A stretch of DNA of 64,000 bases from Glycomyces tritici (GCF_030403505.1 NZ_JAUEMJ010000001.1:124001-188000); one strand, 5' to 3'; numbered from the stretch's first letter, positions 26,831-34,878 are shown. Notes: generated by a model not told the origin, from the sequence alone. Numbers and translations: made by a program.

Positions 26831-27676
26831 ATGACAGATCCCAGCGCTCCGACCGACCAGGTCGAACTGAACGACGGCGTCGCGATGCCCCGCATCGGCT
26901 ACGGCACCTACAAGGTGGGCGACGACGAGGCCCAGCAGGCCGTCGAGGCCGCGCTCGCCACGGGCTACCGCCTGATCGACACGGCCGAGATGTACGGCAA
27001 CGAGGTCGGCGTCGGCCGCGCGGTCGCCGCCTCCGGCGTCCCGCGCGAGGAGGTCTTCCTCACCACGAAGGTCTGGAACGACCACCACGGCGCCGCGGCC
27101 GCCCGCGCCGCGCTCGAAGCCTCGCTGGAGCGCCTCGGCACCGACTACCTCGACCTGTACCTGATCCACTGGCCCTCCCCCAAACAGGGTCTGTACGTCG
27201 AGACCTTCGAGGCCCTGCTCAAGGCCAGGGAGGAGGGGCTTATCCGCTCGGCGGGCGTCTCGAACTTCCTGCCCGAGCACCTCGACCGCGTCCATGAGGC
27301 CGCGGGCGTGTACCCCTCGGTGAACCAGGTCGAACTGCACCCGTACTTCAACCAGCGCGAGCTGCGGGCCTGGCAGGCCGAACGGGGCATCGCCACCGAG
27401 TCGTGGGGCCCGCTGGGCCAGCGCACCGGCTCGGTGCTGGCCGAGCCGGCGGTCGCGGCGGCGGCCGAGGCGCACGGGAAGACCCCGGGCCAGGTCGTGA
27501 TCCGCTGGCACCTGCAGCACGGCTGCGTCGTGATCCCCAAGTCCTCGAAGCCGAGCCGCATCGCCGAGAACTTCGACGTGTTCGGCTTCGCGCTCACCGA
27601 GGACGAGATGGCGGCGATCGACGGGTTGGAGACCGGCGAACGGCAGGGCATCGACCCCGGCGGCAACGAGCGCTGA
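26831..27676 (+). CDS. Aldo/keto reductase (2,5-diketo-D-gluconate reductase type)
   Basis: A 281-residue (beta/alpha)8 NADPH-dependent reductase. The tetrad is present: Asp and Tyr in DTAEMYGNE, Lys in TTKVWND, His in LIHWPSP. VVIPKSSKPSRIAENFDVFGF is the C-terminal NADPH 2'-phosphate site. It reduces aldehydes or ketoses; the natural substrate is unknown. It lies 18 nt after gmd, but a TACCCT box (26819-26824) 6 nt before its ATG suggests it may also have its own leaderless promoter. It resembles the second reductase at 28607. Confidence 0.9.
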   Translation: MTDPSAPTDQVELNDGVAMPRIGYGTYKVGDDEAQQAVEAALATGYRLIDTAEMYGNEVGVGRAVAASGVPREEVFLTTKVWNDHHGAAAARAALEASLERLGTDYLDLYLIHWPSPKQGLYVETFEALLKAREEGLIRSAGVSNFLPEHLDRVHEAAGVYPSVNQVELHPYFNQRELRAWQAERGIATESWGPLGQRTGSVLAEPAVAAAAEAHGKTPGQVVIRWHLQHGCVVIPKSSKPSRIAENFDVFGFALTEDEMAAIDGLETGERQGIDPGGNER

Positions 27677-27678
27677 AC

Positions 27679-27723
27679 GACGCGGACGGGGCGGGTGGCC
27701 TGGCCACCCGCCCCGTCCGCGTC
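27679..27723. terminator. Very strong bidirectional terminator hairpin
   Basis: A perfect 20-bp stem (GACGCGGACGGGGCGGGTGG at 27679-27698, complement at 27704-27723) with a 5-nt loop between the convergent aldo/keto reductase and winged-helix regulator genes. Confidence 0.88.
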
Positions 27724-27730
27724 TCGAGTG

Positions 27731-28030
27731 CTATTCGATCGCGATGCCCGCCGCGAGCCGCCGGAGTTCGGCCACATGGCCGTCGAAGGCGGCCTTGCCC
27801 GCGGGGGTGAGGGCGGCCCAGGTGCGGGTGCGCCCGTCCAGAGGGGACTTCTTGACGGTGAGGTACCCGGCGTCCTCCAGTGCCTTGAGCTGCTTGCTGA
27901 GGACGGAGTCGCTGACGCCGAGGGCTTCGCGCAGGGCGGCGAACTCGACCTCGTTCGTCGCCGAGAGCATCGAGCAGATCCGCAACCGGTTGGGCGCGTG
28001 GATGATTTCGTCGAACTGCGGCTCGGTCAT
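27731..28030 (-). CDS. Small winged-helix transcriptional regulator
   Basis: A 99-residue DNA-binding protein consisting of a single winged helix: an N-terminal helix (EIIHAPNRLRICSML), the recognition helix SDSVLSKQLKALEDAGYL, and a wing (VKKSPLDGRTRTWAALT). This matches the short ArsR/PadR/MarR-like regulators that pair with a membrane protein. Its ATG overlaps the stop of the upstream membrane-protein gene (28027-28030), so they are translated together and driven by the promoter at 28499-28528. The repeated GGAAAGTC sites there are its probable binding sites, implying autoregulation. Confidence 0.85.
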   Translation of the reverse strand: MTEPQFDEIIHAPNRLRICSMLSATNEVEFAALREALGVSDSVLSKQLKALEDAGYLTVKKSPLDGRTRTWAALTPAGKAAFDGHVAELRRLAAGIAIE

Positions 28031-28491
28031 GAGGTCTCGCGGAGTTCGGCCCGGAGCACGTTGTCGTAGTGGCGGCCCCAGAACGTCATGGTCAGGGCGA
28101 CCGCGAGGCCGGTGAGCAGCGCGGTCCAGCGGATCTCCAGGCCGATGCTGAACATCGAGCCGGCGATCGTGATCACGAGGGTGGTGGCGAACAGGAGCAT
28201 CATGGTGCGGCGGGCCCTGGGGCCGCCGCCGAAGCCGTTCATCCAGACGCCGGTCTTGCGGCGGTAGGCGCTCATCAGGAGGTAGACGCCCACGGCGTAG
28301 ACCGCGAGGACGCCGATGAGGGTGGGGAACGAGACGCCGCTCGTCGCGACGGCGATGAGTCCGCCGATGAGGACGCCGAGCACGGGGTGGTACCACCAGG
28401 GGGTGATGAGGCGGTCGGCGATATCGGAGCGGGACTCGTCCACGGCGGCGAGGGCGGCTCGGGCTTCTTGGGGGCTCAGTTGACTTTCCAT
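28027..28491 (-). CDS. Four-helix membrane protein co-expressed with the regulator
   Basis: A 154-residue protein with a soluble N-terminus (about 1-32) and four membrane helices at about 37-53, 58-73, 98-118 and 121-138. There is a short cytoplasmic loop with YRRKTGVWMNGFGGGPRARR. No catalytic motif. Membrane protein plus winged-helix repressor pairs are common in actinobacteria, but the signal they sense is usually unknown. ATG 28491 lies inside the repeat array and 7 nt after the -10 box, so its mRNA is predicted to be leaderless. Confidence 0.8.
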   Translation of the reverse strand: MESQLSPQEARAALAAVDESRSDIADRLITPWWYHPVLGVLIGGLIAVATSGVSFPTLIGVLAVYAVGVYLLMSAYRRKTGVWMNGFGGGPRARRTMMLLFATTLVITIAGSMFSIGLEIRWTALLTGLAVALTMTFWGRHYDNVLRAELRETS

Positions 28492-28543
28492 GTCGGAAAG
28501 TCTAGCCCAGGACTTTCCATCACGTCAAGTCGGGACTTTCCAT
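28482..28543 (-). promoter_or_regulatory. Leaderless promoter with a cluster of GGAAAGTC operator repeats
   Basis: On the reverse strand, -35 TTGACG (28523-28528) and -10 TAGACT (28499-28504) are 18 nt apart and the start codon follows 7 nt after the -10. ATGGAAAGTC occurs three times in direct orientation (28534-28543, 28511-28520, 28482-28491). A fourth, inverted copy at 28495-28502 makes the palindrome GACTTTCC-N5-GGAAAGTC (28482-28502) that covers the -10, the transcription start and the start codon. Binding here would block transcription, so a repressor site is likely. Confidence 0.8.
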
Positions 28544-28606
28544 AACGGCAAGTTTCTCGCGCTGCGCTGCTGTGCAATCGCGTGCCAAGTGAGTAGGCTC
28601 GCGCGC

Positions 28607-29437
28607 ATGAGCGAACTGAGCACAACGATCACCTTGTCCGGCGGCGCGGAGATCCCCCGCTACGGCTACGGCACCTTCAGGATCGACGACGGCACCGACG
28701 TGCAGTCCGCCGTCGCGACCGCCCTCGAGACCGGCTACCGGCTCGTCGACACCGCGGTCGGCTACCAGAACGAGGCCGGCGTCGGCCGGGCGATCAAGGA
28801 GTCCGGCGTCGCCCGCGGCGACGTCTTCCTCACCAGCAAGACCTGGGAGCACGGCTACGACGAGGTGCGCCGCAACCTCGAGGAGTCCCTCGAGCGGCTC
28901 GGCACCGACTACCTCGACCTGTACCTCCTCCACTGGCCGCGCCCGCAGGTCGGCAAGTACGTCGAGTCCTGGCGGGCGCTGCTCGACGCCCGCTCGGAGG
29001 GCCTGCTCCGCTCGGCCGGCGTCTCGAACTTCACCATCGAGCACCTCGCCCGCTGCGAGGACGAGACCGGCACCGCCCCCGAGATCAACCAGGTCGAGCT
29101 CCACCCGTACTTCAGCCAGCCCGAACTGCGCGCCTGGCACGAGGCGCACGGCGTGGTCACCGAGTCCTGGGGGCCGCTGGGCCTGCGCGCGGGCGGCCTG
29201 TTCGACGAGCCCGCGGTGCGGGCCGTCGCCGAAGCCCACGGCCGCACTCCCGCGCAGGTCGTGCTCCGCTGGAACCTCCAGCGCGGCAACGTCGTGATCC
29301 CCAAGTCGGTCACGCCCGAGCGCATCCGCGAGAACTGGGAGGTCCTCGACTTTTCCTTGTCCGACAAGGACCTCGCCGAGATCGATGCCCTCGACACCGG
29401 CATCCGCCAAGGCGGCGACCCGCTCGAAGTGCACTAG
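28607..29437 (+). CDS. Aldo/keto reductase (second copy)
   Basis: A 276-residue paralogue of the reductase at 26831, with the same tetrad: Asp and Tyr in DTAVGYQNE, Lys in TSKTWEHGY, His in LLHWPRP. The NADPH site is VVIPKSVTPERIRENWEVLDF. It is divergent from the membrane protein/regulator operon and may respond to the same operator cluster, 60-120 nt away. TAGGCT at 28594-28599, 7 nt before ATG 28607, suggests a leaderless start; an open frame continues upstream to 28490 but would overlap the divergent promoter. Substrate unknown. Confidence 0.9.
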   Translation: MSELSTTITLSGGAEIPRYGYGTFRIDDGTDVQSAVATALETGYRLVDTAVGYQNEAGVGRAIKESGVARGDVFLTSKTWEHGYDEVRRNLEESLERLGTDYLDLYLLHWPRPQVGKYVESWRALLDARSEGLLRSAGVSNFTIEHLARCEDETGTAPEINQVELHPYFSQPELRAWHEAHGVVTESWGPLGLRAGGLFDEPAVRAVAEAHGRTPAQVVLRWNLQRGNVVIPKSVTPERIRENWEVLDFSLSDKDLAEIDALDTGIRQGGDPLEVH

Positions 29438-29446
29438 CGCAGCCAG

Positions 29447-29484
29447 ACGCCGTCGGCGGCTCCTCGATGTGCCGCCGACGGCGT
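29447..29484 (+). terminator. Terminator after second aldo/keto reductase
   Basis: A perfect 14-bp stem (ACGCCGTCGGCGGC at 29447-29460, complement at 29471-29484) with a 10-nt loop, 10 nt after the stop codon. Confidence 0.75.
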
Positions 29485-29599
29485 TCGCCGTTCGAGCCGC
29501 GCGCGGGCCGCACCGGCCCGGCCTTCCAGCACGAGCGCCACCGCAACGCCCGCGATGACGAGCCGGACGGCCCAGACCCGAGCGGCCCCCAGCCGGGCG

Positions 29600-29958
29600 T
29601 CAGAACTCGACTGTCCAGGTACTCGGCGGCACCGCGCCTGCGATTTCGAACCGTTCTCCGCTGGCCGCTTCGGCGAAGTCGCCGCTCGGGCTGAACTGCA
29701 CGATGTTCCGCCTGCAGGTGACGAGCCGGCCGTCGCCTGATCGACCGAAACCGACGTCTTCGAAGTCGAACCCGTCGAATTCATCGGTCCCGAATCCGAG
29801 CCGGCTGTAGTACGCCGCAACAGGATCGATCTGCTCACCCGTGCGCAGATCGAGGCCTCGCGCCCGGCCCGAGTAGGGCAGGCAGGATTCCGTTGTGTAT
29901 TCGGGGCACGACGGGATCTTAAAGAATCACCCGAGGTGACGCCCAAATAGGCGGTCAC
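29600..29958 (-). pseudogene. Probable decayed gene: 5' end out of frame with a coding-like body
   Basis: On the reverse strand a frame without any ATG or GTG near its beginning runs from 29926 to the stop at 29600 and reads like real protein: YYSRLGFGTDEFDGFDFEDV, DGRLVTCRRNIVQFSPSGDF and a natural-looking C-terminus STWTVEF. The only nearby start (GTG 29958, MTAYLGVTSGDS) is in another frame, so one frameshift near 29925 would be needed to join them. It starts 10 nt after the stop of the response regulator. Most likely a frameshifted or truncated secreted protein; no family recognised. The flanking 29485-29599 holds nothing convincing. Confidence 0.35.
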
Positions 29959-29968
29959 GCTCAGTCAA

Positions 29969-30589
29969 TCATCCGATACCGTGTCGAACCGCCCACAATG
30001 CCGCCTGCGTGCGGTCGGCGGCCCCGATGCGTCGCAGGAGGTTCGTGACGTGGGTCTTCACCGTCTTCTCCGAGACGCCGAGCGCGCGGGCGATCTGGCG
30101 GTTGGTCTGGCCCTTCGCGATCAAGCCCAGGACCTGGCTCTCACGCGGCGTGAGGGCCGGCGCGGACGGGCTGCTCCCGTTGCCGCTCATCAAGCCGCGC
30201 ATGGCGACCGGTGAGAGCAGCAGCTGGCCGGCGTGGACGGTGCGGATGGCGCTCGCCAGCGCGTCCGGGTCGATGTCCTTGTACACGAAGCCGGCCGCGC
30301 CGGCGGCGATGGCGTTCGGGACGTGTTCGGCGTCGGTGGCCGAGGTGAGGACCAGGACGCGCGGGCCGTCCTGGTCGAGGCGGTCGAGCACGCCCTGGCC
30401 GTCGAGGCCGGGCATCTTGAGGTCGAGGAGGACCACGTCGGGGCGGGTGTCCTCGATGGCGCGCAGGGCCTCTTCGCCGTCGCCCGCTTCGCCGACGACG
30501 GTGAAGTCGGCTTCGAGTTCGAGGTAGCCGCGCAGGCCGCGGCGGACCACGGGGTGGTCGTCGACGAGGAGGAGCCGGATCTCAGCCAT
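29969..30589 (-). CDS. NarL/LuxR-family response regulator
   Basis: A 206-residue regulator. The receiver domain (4-118) has phosphoacceptor Asp56 (VVLLDLKMPGLDG), acidic pocket Asp10-Asp11, conserved Thr/Ser at LVLTSAT and Lys in FVYKDID. The LuxR helix-turn-helix is at about 143-200 (LTPRESQVLGLIAKGQTNRQIARALGVSEKTVKTHV). It overlaps the kinase gene by 8 nt (30582-30589) and is its cognate partner. Targets are unknown. Confidence 0.95.
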   Translation of the reverse strand: MAEIRLLLVDDHPVVRRGLRGYLELEADFTVVGEAGDGEEALRAIEDTRPDVVLLDLKMPGLDGQGVLDRLDQDGPRVLVLTSATDAEHVPNAIAAGAAGFVYKDIDPDALASAIRTVHAGQLLLSPVAMRGLMSGNGSSPSAPALTPRESQVLGLIAKGQTNRQIARALGVSEKTVKTHVTNLLRRIGAADRTQAALWAVRHGIG

Positions 30590-31745
30590 GGTCGTCCGCT
30601 TCGGTGTCGGTGGGGCCCTCGAGTTCGAGGGTGACGACGGTGCCTTCGCCGGGGGCGGTCTTGAGGTCGAGGTCGCCGCCGAGTGCCTTGGCGCGCTCGC
30701 GCATGGAGAGGAGGCCGAGTCCGCGGGTGGCGGCTTCGGCGGCGTCGAAGCCGCTGCCGTCGTCGGTGATGGTGATGCGCTCGGATTCGACGGCGACGGC
30801 GACGTGGCGGGCGCGGGCGTGCCGGAAGGCGTTGCTGAGGGCCTCCTGGACGAGCCGGAGCACTTCGACCTCGCCGTCCCGGGAGAGGTCCACTGGGGAG
30901 CGGACTTCGAAGGTGACCTCGGTGTCGTGCAGGCGGTCCAGGAGCGTGACGTGCCGCCGGAGCGTCTCGACGAGGCCGTGCGCGTCCAGGTCGGCGGGCC
31001 GGAGCTCGACGATGACGGCGCGCAGCTCGGCGATGGCCTCGGCCGCGAGGTCTTCGACCTCGCCGAGGCGGCACGCGGCGGCCTCGGGATCGGTCGGGGC
31101 GAGTTTGCGGGCGGCCCGGGCGGAGAGCCGCAGGGAGAAGAGGCGCTGCATGACGGCGTCGTGGAGTTCGCGGGCGAGGCGGTTGCGCTCTTCGACGACG
31201 GTGAGTTCGCGGCTGCGCTCGTACAGGCGGGCGTTGGTGATCGCGATCGCCGCGTGCGAGGCGAGCAGTGCGATGAGGTCGGTGTCGGACTCGCTGAAGC
31301 CGGGTCTCCCGAGGTCGTTGGTGAGCACGACGATGCCGAGGGTCTGCCCGCAGTCCTGGATGGGGACGCCGAGCAGCGCGGCCATGGTCGGGTGGGCCTT
31401 CGGCCACCACTGGAAGCGGGGGTCGCGGCGCAGGTCGTCGAGGCGGATCGGCTCGCTCTCGGCGAGGATCGCGGCGAGCATCCCGTGCTGGCGCGGGAGC
31501 GGGCCGATCTTGAGGCGCTGCTCCTCGCCGATGCCGTCGGTGATGAACTCGGCGAATCCGCCCTCGTCGTCGGGGATGCCGATGGCGGCGTAGTCGGCGC
31601 CCACGAGGCGGCGGGCCGAGGAGACGATCACCTCGAGCACCTGGTGCACGGACAGGTGCCGGGTGATCGCGCCGACGGCCGCCGACACCTCGTGCAGCAG
31701 GGCGGTCGCCGCTTGAGCGGGATCGGCGTTCTCGGAGGCGGTCAC
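30582..31745 (-). CDS. GAF-domain sensor histidine kinase, NarX/DevS type
   Basis: A 387-residue soluble kinase without membrane helices. Residues about 30-178 form a GAF domain. HisKA_3 has the phosphoacceptor His195 in RNRLARELHDAVMQRLFSLRL. The HATPase domain has VQEALSNAFRHARARHV (N box), DDGSGFD and GLGLLSMRERAKALGG (G boxes). A single GAF domain suggests a redox, gas or small-molecule cue as in DevS/DosT, but whether it binds haem cannot be seen. TAGATT at 31752-31757 (reverse strand), 6 nt before GTG 31745, predicts a leaderless operon mRNA. Confidence 0.93.
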   Translation of the reverse strand: MTASENADPAQAATALLHEVSAAVGAITRHLSVHQVLEVIVSSARRLVGADYAAIGIPDDEGGFAEFITDGIGEEQRLKIGPLPRQHGMLAAILAESEPIRLDDLRRDPRFQWWPKAHPTMAALLGVPIQDCGQTLGIVVLTNDLGRPGFSESDTDLIALLASHAAIAITNARLYERSRELTVVEERNRLARELHDAVMQRLFSLRLSARAARKLAPTDPEAAACRLGEVEDLAAEAIAELRAVIVELRPADLDAHGLVETLRRHVTLLDRLHDTEVTFEVRSPVDLSRDGEVEVLRLVQEALSNAFRHARARHVAVAVESERITITDDGSGFDAAEAATRGLGLLSMRERAKALGGDLDLKTAPGEGTVVTLELEGPTDTEADDHG

Positions 31746-31868
31746 GCTGCCAATCTAGTCCACCGGGCAATGTCCGGGCTTCGGTCGCTGGTCCTAGGAC
31801 CTGCGCCGCAGGCGCGACCGCGACCTCGGCCCGATGCGCCCCGCCGGCCCCGGAAATAGCGTGGGGCC

Positions 31869-32624
31869 ATGAGTGAAGCACCGCTGCCGCAAGTCGACGA
31901 CCGCACCGCCATCGTCACCGGGGCCTCCGCGGGCCTCGGCGAAGCCCTGGCCGAACGGCTCGCCGCCTCCGGCTGGAACCTGATCCTGACCGCCCGCGGC
32001 GAGGAGCGCCTGGCCCGCGTCGCCGAGCGGCTCAACGCCCGCTACCTCGCCGGGGACGTGACCGACGAACTGCACCGGCGGGAGCTGGTCGCGCTCGCCG
32101 GAGGCCGGCTCGACCTGCTCGTCAACAACGCGTCGACGCTCGGTGAAGTGCCGCTGCCGCTCCTCGCGGAGGCCGACCTGACCGTGTGGCCGCGCCTGTT
32201 CGAGATGAACGTGTGGGCCCCGATGGCCTTGGCGCAGTTGGCGCTGCCGACACTGCGCGAGCGCGGCGGGGCGATCGTGAACATCTCCTCCGACGCCGCG
32301 ACGGGGCCGTATGCGACCTGGGGCCCGTACGGGGCGACGAAGGCCGCGCTCGACCAGGTGTCGAACGTGCTCGCGGCCGAGGAGCCGGCCGTCGCGGTCT
32401 GGGCGATCGACCCGGGCGAGATGTCGACCGCGATGCTCGCCGATGCGGTGGGCGAGGCCGACGCCGCCGAGGCGGATCCGCCCGCGCTGGCCGCCGCGGC
32501 GATCTACGCGCTCGCGGGCGCCCGCTGGTGCACCTGCGAGTGGCGGGCGCCCGAGAGCGGCCGGTACGCGGCCAGGGACTTCGACAAGCTGCACCGGCAC
32601 ACCCATGAGGAGGCGAGGGCATGA
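31869..32624 (+). CDS. Short-chain dehydrogenase/reductase
   Basis: A 251-residue classical SDR: cofactor motif TGASAGLGEAL (TGxxxGxG), NNAS, catalytic Ser in NISSDAATG and YxxxK in YGATKAAL. The C-terminal 40 residues are shorter and richer in Trp and Cys (ARWCTCEWRAPESGR) than usual. Its stop overlaps the start of the QueA-like gene (ATGA, 32621-32624), so the two proteins are coupled and probably act together. TAGCGT at 31857-31862, 6 nt before ATG, suggests a leaderless promoter. Substrate unknown. Confidence 0.88.
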   Translation: MSEAPLPQVDDRTAIVTGASAGLGEALAERLAASGWNLILTARGEERLARVAERLNARYLAGDVTDELHRRELVALAGGRLDLLVNNASTLGEVPLPLLAEADLTVWPRLFEMNVWAPMALAQLALPTLRERGGAIVNISSDAATGPYATWGPYGATKAALDQVSNVLAAEEPAVAVWAIDPGEMSTAMLADAVGEADAAEADPPALAAAAIYALAGARWCTCEWRAPESGRYAARDFDKLHRHTHEEARA

Positions 32625-33631
32625 GTACGACGTTGACCTCCCCGTTCGAGTTCGCCCTGGACGCCGCGCTGGAGGCCGTCGAGCCCGCCGAGACGCGCGG
32701 CACGGCCCGCTCCGATGTGCGGCTCCTGGTGTCGGACAAGGCCCGCGGCGACATCCGCCATCACCACTTCGAGGACCTCCCGGCGCTGGTGCGCCCCGGC
32801 GACCTGCTCGTGGTCAACAACTCGGCGACGCTTCCGGCGGCCGTGCCGACCCGCCAGGGCCTGCGCGTCCACTTCTCCTCCACGCGGCCGGACGGCTCCT
32901 GGCTGGTCGAGCTGCGCGACCGGGACCGGCCGTTCCTCGGCGAGGTCCCCGGCGGGATCGTGGACCTGCCCGGCAAGGTGCCGCTGCGCCTGGAGCGGCG
33001 GTTCGGCAAGCGGCTGTGGGTGACCCGGCCCGCGATCGAGTCGGTCCCCGACTACCTCGCGCGGTTCGGCAAGCCGATCCGGTACTCGTACGTGGACCGC
33101 GACCGGCCGTTGGACGCCTACCAGACGGTATTCGCGACGGTGCCCGGATCGGCCGAGATGCCCAGTGCGGCAAGGCCGTTCACGCCGGAGATCGTCACGC
33201 GCCTGGTCTCGGCCGGCGTCGGGATAGCGCCCGTGACCCTCCACACCGGGGTGGCCTCGCTGGAGAGCGACGAGGACCCGTACCCGGAGTGGTTCGAGGT
33301 GAGCGCCTACACGGCCCGGAACGTGAACACCGCCAAGGAGTCCGGCGGCAGGGTCATCGCGGTCGGCACGACCGCGGTGCGGGCGCTGGAGAGCGCGGTG
33401 GTCGACGGCGAGGTCGCCGCGGCCTCGGGCCACACGGACCGGATCATCTCCCCCACGCACCCGGTCGAGGTCGTCGACGGCCTGCTCACCGGCTTCCACG
33501 AGCCGCGCTCGACCCACCTCTCGATGCTGGAGGCCATCGTCGACACCGACCTGCTGCGCGACTCGTACGCTGCGGCGATCGACGCCCGCTACCTGTGGCA
33601 CGAGTTCGGCGACGTCCATCTGATCGCCTGA
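32621..33631 (+). CDS. Divergent QueA-like S-adenosylmethionine:tRNA ribosyltransferase-isomerase
   Basis: A 336-residue member of the QueA fold. Clear family segments are HHHFEDLPALVRPGDLLVVNNSATLPA, the DAYQTVFATVPGSAE region, VIAVGTTAVRALES and GLLTGFHEPRSTHLSML. However, the most conserved QueA motif, SVAAPTAGLHF in true enzymes, is replaced by SAEMPSAARPF, and the following HVGAGTF segment by HTGVASLES. QueA transfers the ribosyl part of SAM to preQ1 in tRNA during queuosine synthesis; no other queuosine gene is in the window. Because of the changed motifs and coupling to an SDR, it may have another substrate. Fold assignment is confident, reaction is not. Confidence 0.8.
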   Translation: MSTTLTSPFEFALDAALEAVEPAETRGTARSDVRLLVSDKARGDIRHHHFEDLPALVRPGDLLVVNNSATLPAAVPTRQGLRVHFSSTRPDGSWLVELRDRDRPFLGEVPGGIVDLPGKVPLRLERRFGKRLWVTRPAIESVPDYLARFGKPIRYSYVDRDRPLDAYQTVFATVPGSAEMPSAARPFTPEIVTRLVSAGVGIAPVTLHTGVASLESDEDPYPEWFEVSAYTARNVNTAKESGGRVIAVGTTAVRALESAVVDGEVAAASGHTDRIISPTHPVEVVDGLLTGFHEPRSTHLSMLEAIVDTDLLRDSYAAAIDARYLWHEFGDVHLIA

Positions 33632-33670
33632 GGCGCAGCCGGCCGTAAGCAGCGCAGCGGTGGCCGCGAC

Positions 33671-33956
33671 GTGCGGCTCCGGTGGTCGGCCTGCCTCTCG
33701 GCGGCGTTCTGGATGCTCCAGATCAGCGTCGCGCTCCACCTCCTCGCGGTCGCGGGGACGGCGGCGCTCGCCGCGGTCCAGCCGGCCGGGTTTCGGCGCG
33801 CCTCTCACTGGCCGAGCTCGGCGCGGCCCTCGGCCGGCCACCCGCACCGCCCTCGGCGTCACCGCCGGACTGCTCGCAGCGGCCACCGGTATCGCATGGT
33901 GGCCGCTTGCGGGCAGGCGAGCGCAAGCCGCATACCGTGAGGCCGGCCTGGTGTGA
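33671..33956 (+). pseudogene. Probable frameshifted small membrane protein
   Basis: Coding-like sequence moves through three frames. A first part from GTG 33671 encodes a membrane helix (FWMLQISVALHLLAVAGTAA). A middle part near 33790-33842 reads SLAELGAALGRP in the next frame. The end (about 33843-33956) encodes a second helix (TALGVTAGLLAAATGIAWWP) with a stop at 33956. Joined, they would make a two-helix protein of about 95 residues. Two frameshifts suggest decay rather than a sequencing error. No family recognised. Confidence 0.3.
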
Positions 33957-34422
33957 CGAGGTCAGTGGCATCCCGATGGCCCCTCCCCGACCGGGTCGGT
34001 CCACCAGGTGGTGTCGCAAGGGCCGTGGCCGGGTGACGCCGGAAGTCCTCATGGCCCCGGCACCGGTCCCGACGTCCGTGCAATGCAGGCAGATGGCCAG
34101 AGGCTTATGTCGTAGTCTGCTTACCACCATCTCGTTCACCTACACGGATTCCGTATCCCTGTACGTACCTCAATCGTCCCCAAGGACAGCACCAGCGACA
34201 ACATCCACACGGGGAGAAGGGCTTCACGTTTCGCGCCCCGGATAAGTCCTTCGCCTACGCCCCAAGGCGAACCGACCCGCCACCCGCGAACCGCCCCTGC
34301 CCGCCTCCCGCCCCCGCGTCGCCGCCCGCTCGAACACCGACCCTCCGCCACCCGCAGGCCGGACGCGATCGCACGGGAGCCGAGCAGCGCCCGCCGCCGA
34401 ACCGCGGCAGTACCATCGGGGC
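33957..34422 (+). other. Intergenic region without recognisable gene
   Basis: These 465 nt contain no frame with protein-like composition and no strong hairpin. Toward the end, TACCAT at 34411-34416 lies 6 nt before GTG 34423 and is the likely -10 box of the next gene. Codon-position GC bias is lost here, consistent with non-coding or decayed DNA. Confidence 0.5.
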
Positions 34423-34878
34423 GTGGCAAAACGTTTCGGGCGTGATCGTGAATTCGCGGAGGCCGACCTCGGGCTCGGGGGCGGCGCCAAGCGCAAGCGC
34501 CGGCTGATCCCGGACTCCCCTGGGGTCGCGGTCTTCAGCGCGCTGGTCACGTTGGCGCTCGCCGTGGTGCTGTTCATCGTGGCGCTGCCGGGTGAGGAGC
34601 GGGCGCTCGTCTACGACGGCGAGGAGGTCAGCTCCACCGCGCTCTGCGAGACCACCGGGCCGGACGGCGAGGCCGTCAAGGGCGCGTGCGCCGAGCTCGG
34701 CGAGTTCGAGACGCGCCAGACCGGCTGGGTCGTGCCCGCCGCCGTCGCGGCGGTCGTGCTCGCGGCGCTGGCGATCGTGGTCCTCGCCGGGGTTCCCGCG
34801 CAGGTCAGGGCCGCTCGCAAGGAGCAGGAGACCGCGCGGGAGTTCATGACCGACGAGGACCGGGGCCAGGCCCGCTAG
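34423..34878 (+). CDS. Two-helix membrane protein of unknown function
   Basis: A 151-residue protein. A basic N-terminus (AKRKRRLIPDSP) is followed by a membrane helix at about 35-52, an extracytoplasmic loop of about 50 residues with two cysteines (ALCETTGPDGEAVKGACAE) that could form a disulfide, a second helix at about 104-124 and a charged cytoplasmic tail. GTG 34423 has a TACCAT box 6 nt upstream. Its last 4 nt overlap the end of the convergent SDR gene. No family recognised. Confidence 0.75.
   Translation: MAKRFGRDREFAEADLGLGGGAKRKRRLIPDSPGVAVFSALVTLALAVVLFIVALPGEERALVYDGEEVSSTALCETTGPDGEAVKGACAELGEFETRQTGWVVPAAVAAVVLAALAIVVLAGVPAQVRAARKEQETAREFMTDEDRGQAR

Noticed and set aside
25604..27520. 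Upstream extension of the PhoX-like frame to 27520 on the minus strand
   Set aside because: The extension is antisense to gmd and the aldo/keto reductase; a good ribosome binding site and signal peptide fix the start at 25603.
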